A DNA stretch of 23,440 nt from Chara braunii (lineage: Eukaryota; Streptophyta; Charophyceae; Charales; Characeae): positions 410,767-434,206 of the forward strand of contig BFEA01000815.1 in assembly GCA_003427395.1 (NCBI GenBank). Reading direction: 5' to 3'. Shown in pieces: positions 19,214 to 23,440 of the stretch (positions within the stretch are counted from its first letter, which is position 1; every line of letters begins with the position of its first letter). A program made the translations under genes and the position numbers. Under the pieces are notes generated by a model that ran no database searches, was not told the DNA's origin, and worked only from the letters and a program-made list of their open reading frames with translations.

Positions 19214-19428
19214 GTTATGCTTATGGTTACGGTACAAATCATACGATTACGGTTACGGTTACGGTTATACGGTTACGAATCGTACGATTACGGTTACCGT
19301 TACCGTACAAATCGTACGATTACGGTTACGGTTACGGTAACGAATCGTACGATTACGGTTACCGTTATGGTACAAATCATACGATTACGGTTACTGTTAC
19401 GGTACAAATCGTACAATCGTACGATTAG
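19214..19428. repeat. TTACGG minisatellite with AATCGTACGATT dyads
   Basis: GATTACGGTTACGGTTACGG-type hexamers are interrupted about every 40-50 bp by the palindrome AATCGTACGATT or a variant (AATCATACGATT). Some hexamers are inverted within the array (CGTTACCG). Alternating Tyr-Gly or Thr-Val open frames on both strands are by-products. The hexamer differs from known plant telomere repeats (TTTAGGG, TTAGGG). Confidence 0.93.
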
Positions 19429-19450
19429 CTGTTGGGACATTAGCCATGAC

Positions 19451-19548
19451 CAATTTACCACCTCAGAGTCGGGTATGTTAATCACTATGAGCCGATCTCG
19501 GTCACCAATTGGCAATTTACCACATCTGGTATGTTAATCACTATGAGC
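19451..19548. repeat. direct duplication
   Basis: CAATTTACCAC followed by GGTATGTTAATCACTATGAG occurs at 19451-19492 and 19513-19548, with a small deletion in the second copy. A related AATTTACCACCT also lies at 18961, on the far side of the poly(A) and TTACGG tracts. Confidence 0.88.
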
Positions 19549-20045
19549 AAACGGCGGAACTACATGTGTTAAATTCACACTGTGGTGTTAATTATTTGTG
19601 TAAAGTGCTATGTTAGTATATTTCGGGATTCGGGATTCAGGAAACTGCGTGGCAACGCAACGGTGGCCGTCACCAAAAAGAGTTTGAGATGACGCTTAAG
19701 TTTGGCCAAAAAGGAGTTTCAAATTGCACTTCTGGCAATATATACAAGCTAGATTTCAGGTCAGGTAGGGTTACATCGGCCCGGTTAGGGGAGTGTTGTG
19801 TTGGGGGGATTGGCTGAAGTGTAATGTCAAACTGTGTTTGTGACTGTACTGAAGTTACCCCCCTAGTATTTTGTACTTACGATTAGGGAGGCAAACCCAC
19901 ATTGGAGAAACGAGATTTGCAAATTGTGAAGTTATAACCCTGACTAGGACAAAGAGATCAGCATGTTATGATGACAAATCATTGACAAGCAGATTTTTAT
20001 GTCATTATGAATCTTTTGATTAAATCATCCCATTCACTAAGGACC
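19549..20045. other. unassigned DNA
   Basis: No gene is recognised in about 500 bp; there are no long open frames and no element ends. Confidence 0.5.
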
Positions 20046-20048
20046 TAA

Positions 20049-20490
20049 GGGTCTCGTTAGACACTCCTAAAAGAATCCTAAAAATTTTAGGACAGTCAAG
20101 GTTTTTTAGGATTTCGTGTGGCGTCTTTACACGCAATCCTAAAAGACCACCGTTTAGGACCAGTCCTAAAAGAAAGTCGTAATTCAAAAGAAAAAAATAA
20201 AAGAAAAAAAGTCATGCTTCAGGGTTTCAGCCAATAGGGTGCACCAGGAATCGGACAACGGTCGCATGCGCACGTCGCCACGCCTCCGTCAAACGCGGGA
20301 ATCCTAAAAATTTCAGTAGGTCGGGGGCTACTGAAAATTTTAGGACGAATTTGCCTGGCGAATCCTAAATTCTTTAGGATTCGTCCTAATGCCGTTTTCA
20401 TATTTTCGATCTCGACATCGGATTTAGGATCGCGTGCAATGACGATGCAATCCTAAAAACAGGCAATTTTAGGAGTGTCTAACGAGACCC
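20049..20490. mobile_element. Tourist-like MITE (PIF/Harbinger type)
   Basis: A complete 442-bp non-autonomous DNA transposon. The terminal inverted repeats are perfect over 24 bp: the left end starts GGGTCTCGTTAGACACTCCT (20049) and the right end (20467-20490) is its exact reverse complement. TAA flanks both sides (20046-20048 and 20491-20493), the 3-bp target duplication typical of PIF/Harbinger elements. TCCTAAAA or TTTTAGGA motifs recur at least eight times inside. Nested hairpins occur at 20303-20344 (arms CCTAAAAATTTCAGTAG and relative) and 20360-20382 (GAATCCTAAA/TTTAGGATTC). No transposase is encoded, so movement would need a partner elsewhere. Perfect ends and an intact target duplication suggest relatively recent insertion. 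Confidence 0.93.
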
Positions 20491-20509
20491 TAAGGCCCTC
20501 TAAGGGATC

Positions 20510-20512
<3 letters not shown>

Positions 20513-20553
<41 letters not shown>
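20513..20553. repeat. (CT)n microsatellite
   Basis: About 20 CT units, beginning 20 bp after the target duplication of the Tourist-like MITE. Confidence 0.96.
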
Positions 20554-20555
<2 letters not shown>

Positions 20556-21034
20556 GCATCTCCACAGATGACAACGATGAGGTGGGTGGTGCCATGGTGA
20601 AAAGACGTTGACCAAACTCCGACCGATCTCGACTCTCCTTTTCCAAATTTCCCTATATTTTATCGACTTCAAGAATGCCAAAAATATATCAATGGATCAA
20701 GGGCACTAGCCGCACTACCAAAGGCGCGAAGAGCTCAGGTTCTTAGAATAAATACTTTTCTTTTTCTTTTTTTCTTTTTTTTCAGACAGTCACACGCATT
20801 TTTCCGGCATATGGGTACCCAGCGCCGCCGGGTTAACTCATCCCTCGCGGAATAATGTATACTTAACCACTTCCAGTCTTTGGGTTTAACAAATACATTC
20901 ATCCGCACAACACAGTGGAAGCCTGCAAAGTAAACTCCACACCCGGAAAAAAAATTGCGACTTGTCGTTCGAATACAGCAGCATCTTACTCCTTTTCCTT
21001 TTTCCTTCTTACCCCGACGGTCGAACCACGTTCA

Positions 21035-21039
<5 letters not shown>
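20554..21039. other. unassigned DNA
   Basis: No gene is recognised. A pyrimidine-rich stretch lies at 20757-20784. Confidence 0.5.

Positions 21040-21089
<50 letters not shown>
21040..21089. repeat. poly(T) tract
   Basis: A run of 50 thymines without evident flanking direct repeats. Confidence 0.96.
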
Positions 21090-21093
<4 letters not shown>

Positions 21094-21153
21094 CAACTTC
21101 AATTAAAACCGGTTACCGTAACCATCCTGCCAATTTTTTTTTCTTCTTTTTTC

Positions 21154-21173
21154 GGTTGGTTGGTTGGTTGGTT
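21154..21173. repeat. (GGTT)5 microsatellite
   Basis: Five perfect GGTT units following a T-rich stretch. Confidence 0.93.
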
Positions 21174-21247
21174 AGCTGGTAGTAGTTCGCAAGAGTACGC
21201 CGTAAGATAACATCGAAATGTATAGAAGCACTGAGGTGTACAGCACA

Positions 21248-21358
21248 CCACCTTCTTCCCTTGACCACAAAACACACCCCGACCGTAAATGTATAGAAGC
21301 TATCTTTCGGGTCTCATACAGTCTTGAGGGGGGGGGGGGGTTCGGGAGAAGACGGTAG
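21248..21358. mobile_element. family-A MITE, copy 2
   Basis: The left end, CCACCTTCTTCCC, pairs with the right end, GGGAGAAGACGGTAG. The arms have diverged, and a run of 13 guanines expands the right arm. The core and right flank (AATGTATAGAAGCTATCTTTC and GTACGTCGAGATGCACGC) are repeated in copy 3, so these two copies arose by segmental duplication. Confidence 0.65.
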
Positions 21359-21527
21359 GCGTACGTCGAGATGCACGCAGTGTGCTAAGTTCAAAACAAA
21401 TTTCACTTTATAATAATGAAGAAATTCTAGTAGCTTTTAGTTTTGTGAGTGCTGTTTTATTTAGTCAAAAAACTTTTGTTGATAACCGCTGCAGTCAACA
21501 ATACGAATAACATGCCATTAGCGTGCA

Positions 21528-21635
21528 CCTTGACCACAACACACCCCCATCGTCGCGAATGTATACAAGCTGTCTTTCGGATCCGATACAGTTAGTCATG
21601 CGGAGGGGGGGTTGTCTTCGGGAGAAGATGGTAGG
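21528..21635. mobile_element. family-A MITE, copy 3 (left end eroded)
   Basis: The right end, TTCGGGAGAAGATGGTAGG, is preserved. The left side begins CCTTGACCACAACACACCCC, matching the inner part of copy 2, but lacks the outer CCACCTTCTTC. The core ATGTATACAAGCTGTCTTTC and right flank CATACGTCGAGATGCACGC match copy 2. Confidence 0.6.
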
Positions 21636-21741
21636 CATACGTCGAGATGCACGCTTGAGGTTGTTAAAAAAAAGATAGCCGCTGCTGCAGTGCAGCCAAC
21701 AGTACGATTAATATGCATGCCGTTGAAGTGCATCGACATGC

Positions 21742-21863
21742 AACCGCCGTCTTCACCCGAATAGAGCACCCTGTCATTACCGCCGTATCTAGACGGAAAG
21801 CTGCCCCAAAATACAGGGTAAAAAAAACGACTGGGCGTCGTATTCGGGTGAAGAGGGAGGGTT
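21742..21863. mobile_element. family-A MITE, copy 4
   Basis: The left arm, AACCGCCGTCTTCACCCGAA, pairs with the right arm ending TTCGGGTGAAGAGGGAGGGT. The core carries TATCTAGACGGAAAGCTG, as in copy 5 and, more distantly, copy 1. The element is 122 bp with no coding capacity. Confidence 0.78.
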
Positions 21864-21907
21864 GGTGATAGCCGCTGCAGTCACAGTCCGAAAAAAAAAA
21901 AAATGCA

Positions 21908-22020
21908 ACTACCGTCTTCACCCGAAAAGAACACCCTGTCATTATCGCCATACCTAGACGGAAAGTTGACTCATATACAGATATAATGACCAGGCGTTGT
22001 ATTGGGGTGAAGACGGTAGT
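21908..22020. mobile_element. family-A MITE, copy 5
   Basis: The left arm, ACTACCGTCTTCACCCGAAA, is matched by the right arm ending GGGGTGAAGACGGTAGT. The core carries TACCTAGACGGAAAGTTGAC, and ATATAATGACC leads into the right arm exactly as in copy 1 at 140-149. It is the best-preserved member and links the two ends of the window. Confidence 0.82.
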
Positions 22021-22123
22021 GGGCCAAGTGCCTTCCTAGAGCACTGCCCCAGCATCAGGGCTGTATTTGGACCGGAGCAGCGTTTATATTCATTCCTGAT
22101 GATGGAGCTGCTTTATCTTCTCA

Positions 22124-22239
22124 ACTCCAATCTTCCCCCGAACACAACGCACCCTTATTTTGGCTGTATCTGGCCGGAAATATAGCTTCTAGACATTCAT
22201 TTTCAGGGTGCGTTATGTTCGGGGGGGGAAGACGGTAGT
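22124..22239. mobile_element. family-A MITE, copy 6
   Basis: The left arm, ACTCCAATCTTCCCCCGAAC, pairs with the right arm ending GGGGAAGACGGTAGT; the inner parts AACGCACCCT and AGGGTGCGTT also pair. The core, TGTATCTGGCCGGAAATATA, is a diverged form of the family core. Confidence 0.75.
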
Positions 22240-22287
22240 AGGAGCACAGCAATATCACGTGGTTGGCAACTTGGCGCGCAGCGTACG

Positions 22288-22356
22288 AGCTGCGGTTCTT
22301 TTTCTCTTTCTTTTTTCTTTTTTTTTTCTTTTTTTTTTTTTCAAAGCTGCGGTTCT
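22288..22356 (-). mobile_element. T-rich insert with 12-bp direct repeats
   Basis: AGCTGCGGTTCT occurs at 22288-22299 and again at 22345-22356, flanking 45 bp of almost pure T with a few C. This is the layout expected of a LINE-machinery insertion on the minus strand reduced to its A-rich tail, with a 12-bp target-site duplication. Slippage cannot explain the flanking 12-mers. Confidence 0.5.
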
Positions 22357-22936
22357 GGACACTGAAGGCAAAGGGGTCAAAAAAATCACTCACAAAGTCG
22401 CTGAGTCAGACGGGTTGACCCCATTTCACAGACACACTTACATTTTTTTTTTAGTTTTTTTTTTTACACTTACAATTTACGAAAAGCACAGGGAGGAAGG
22501 AAAGGAAAGGAGGAGAAAATTTAAGATGTCTCAAGACTCAACACGACGACTCAAAAAAACAGAAAAGAACTTCAAAAAAGAAAAACAAAAAGAAGCCTCA
22601 CACCCACAGCAACAGACTCCCATCATGAACCCCCTTTCATCCCACCAACAAGCGCATATGCTCGCATCAATTTTTTTTTTTAACTGAGCCTACAGCCTAC
22701 TCGTACTTCTGCCGGCGGGTTGGTACATAAAACTGCACATGACCGTTACTCCCGACTCCGAGTATATCCTCCCTCTCTCTCTGAGCATGCCCTCACTTCC
22801 CCTTACTTTCCCATACCACCTCTCGAAATCCATCGTCGTCTCTTTCTCTTATGTTCAGCTTCTTCCTCACGTTTCCGAACGTATGTATACAAACGTTGTT
22901 CCGGTCTAAATACAGTCATGAATCATGATAATGCGG

Positions 22937-22940
<4 letters not shown>
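22357..22940. other. unassigned DNA with T- and A-rich tracts
   Basis: No gene. T runs occur at 22444-22465 and 22671-22681, with a purine-rich stretch between. The 159-residue frame at 22208-22687 is a Phe- and Lys-rich translation of these tracts. Confidence 0.5.

Positions 22941-22994
<54 letters not shown>
22941..22994. repeat. (CT)27 microsatellite
   Basis: A perfect run of CT units. The Ser-Leu or Glu-Arg open frames crossing it are artefacts. Confidence 0.97.
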
Positions 22995-22998
<4 letters not shown>

Positions 22999-23331
22999 GA
23001 CAAAATTTCATGCCAGAGGTTCGATCAAAACCTGCCAACCTCTTTTCCGCCGTGACCCTTCGAGGAGAATATCCATACCCATTCGAAAAAGAAAAGAAAA
23101 AACAGAACATCCATATTCAACCCTCGTTTGCCAGCGTTGCCGCGTTCAGGGAGAATACTCACACTACGGTAGGACTCTCTCGATCGCATCGGGTCGCAAT
23201 TGATATCAGGTACATTCAGGAAAGTACCAAGTGTTAGTATGCTCTCTCTAAGGCTCAGTTGAGTGCCCCTCTTTTCAGATGTGCACCGCGACCATTCCAC
23301 CTGTCCCATACTTTCCCTTCTCTTCTCTTCT

Positions 23332-23334
<3 letters not shown>
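22995..23334. other. unassigned DNA
   Basis: No gene or RNA is recognised between two CT microsatellites. Confidence 0.5.

Positions 23335-23416
<82 letters not shown>
23335..23416. repeat. compound (CT)n-(GT)n microsatellite
   Basis: CT units run to about 23377, then GT units from about 23380 to 23416. Confidence 0.96.
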
Positions 23417-23440
23417 GTCATATTCGCTATAAAGCATGAC

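Larger units (their letters stand above)
21481..21907. repeat. duplicated inter-MITE module
   Basis: GATAACCGCTGCAGTCAACA (21481), a GATAGCCGCTGCTGCAG version (21674) and GATAGCCGCTGCAGTCACAG (21867) precede MITE copies 3, 4 and 5. The first two continue with AATACGAATAACATGCC or a close relative. So MITE plus spacer were amplified together with a period of about 190 bp. Confidence 0.75.

Noticed and set aside
19214-19428. TTACGG repeats as an internal telomere sequence
   Set aside because: The hexamer does not match TTTAGGG, TTAGGG or other known plant or algal telomere repeats, and some copies are inverted.
22208-22687. 159-residue plus-strand frame
   Set aside because: It is composed of a MITE end, poly(T) tracts read as Phe and a purine-rich stretch read as Lys/Glu; no gene structure.
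23020-23034. GGTTCGATCAAAACC, like a tRNA T-arm
   Set aside because: No cloverleaf can be formed upstream; chance match.

Overview
The window reads as repeat-rich nuclear DNA of a plant or streptophyte alga. The supporting signs are a decayed Ty3/gypsy integrase followed by a chromodomain remnant, a Tourist-like (PIF/Harbinger) MITE with a TAA target duplication, a decayed eukaryotic large-subunit rRNA fragment, long poly(A)/poly(T) tracts and many CT and GT microsatellites. I cannot name the species. No intact protein-coding gene and no convincing tRNA or other functional RNA gene is visible. The predicted open reading frames are short, lack recognisable domains, and mostly overlap low-complexity or tandem-repeat DNA.

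Layout. 1-180: poly(A) and one copy of a short palindromic MITE, here called family A. 557-630: GT microsatellite. 1105-1220: a 16-bp palindrome and a 31-bp minisatellite. 2952-4058: broken Ty3/gypsy chromovirus pol, covering zinc finger, catalytic core, C-terminal part and chromodomain, with stops and frameshifts. 4390-8740: a GC-rich block holding two stretches of diverged LSU rRNA (5185-5373 and 5681-5812), a satellite of about 185 bp whose units carry hairpins (about 5925-7080) and a 277-bp tandem duplication (6994-7547). 8740-11000: an AT-rich block with two diverged arrays that end at a probable LTR end and primer-binding site near 10555. 11400-12430: a CpG-rich block with a 101-bp tandem duplication. 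12506-13214: a large inverted repeat with two 318-bp arms. 13215-16300: unassigned DNA, with a possible decayed gag-like frame near 14976-15416. 16313-19548: a run of unrelated minisatellites with periods 34, about 131, 11 and about 6 bp. 20049-20490: the complete Tourist-like MITE. 21248-22239: five further family-A MITEs, part of a duplicated module. 22288-23416: T-rich tracts and CT/GT microsatellites.

Nothing here forms an operon or pathway. The region is best understood as nested and tandemly amplified mobile and satellite DNA. The most noteworthy structures are the clustered family-A MITEs, the hairpin-bearing satellite, the alternating dimeric array inside a probable LTR, the gap-free 318-bp foldback, and a T-rich insert flanked by 12-bp direct repeats. 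All alignments were done by eye, so identities and boundaries are approximate unless said to be exact.
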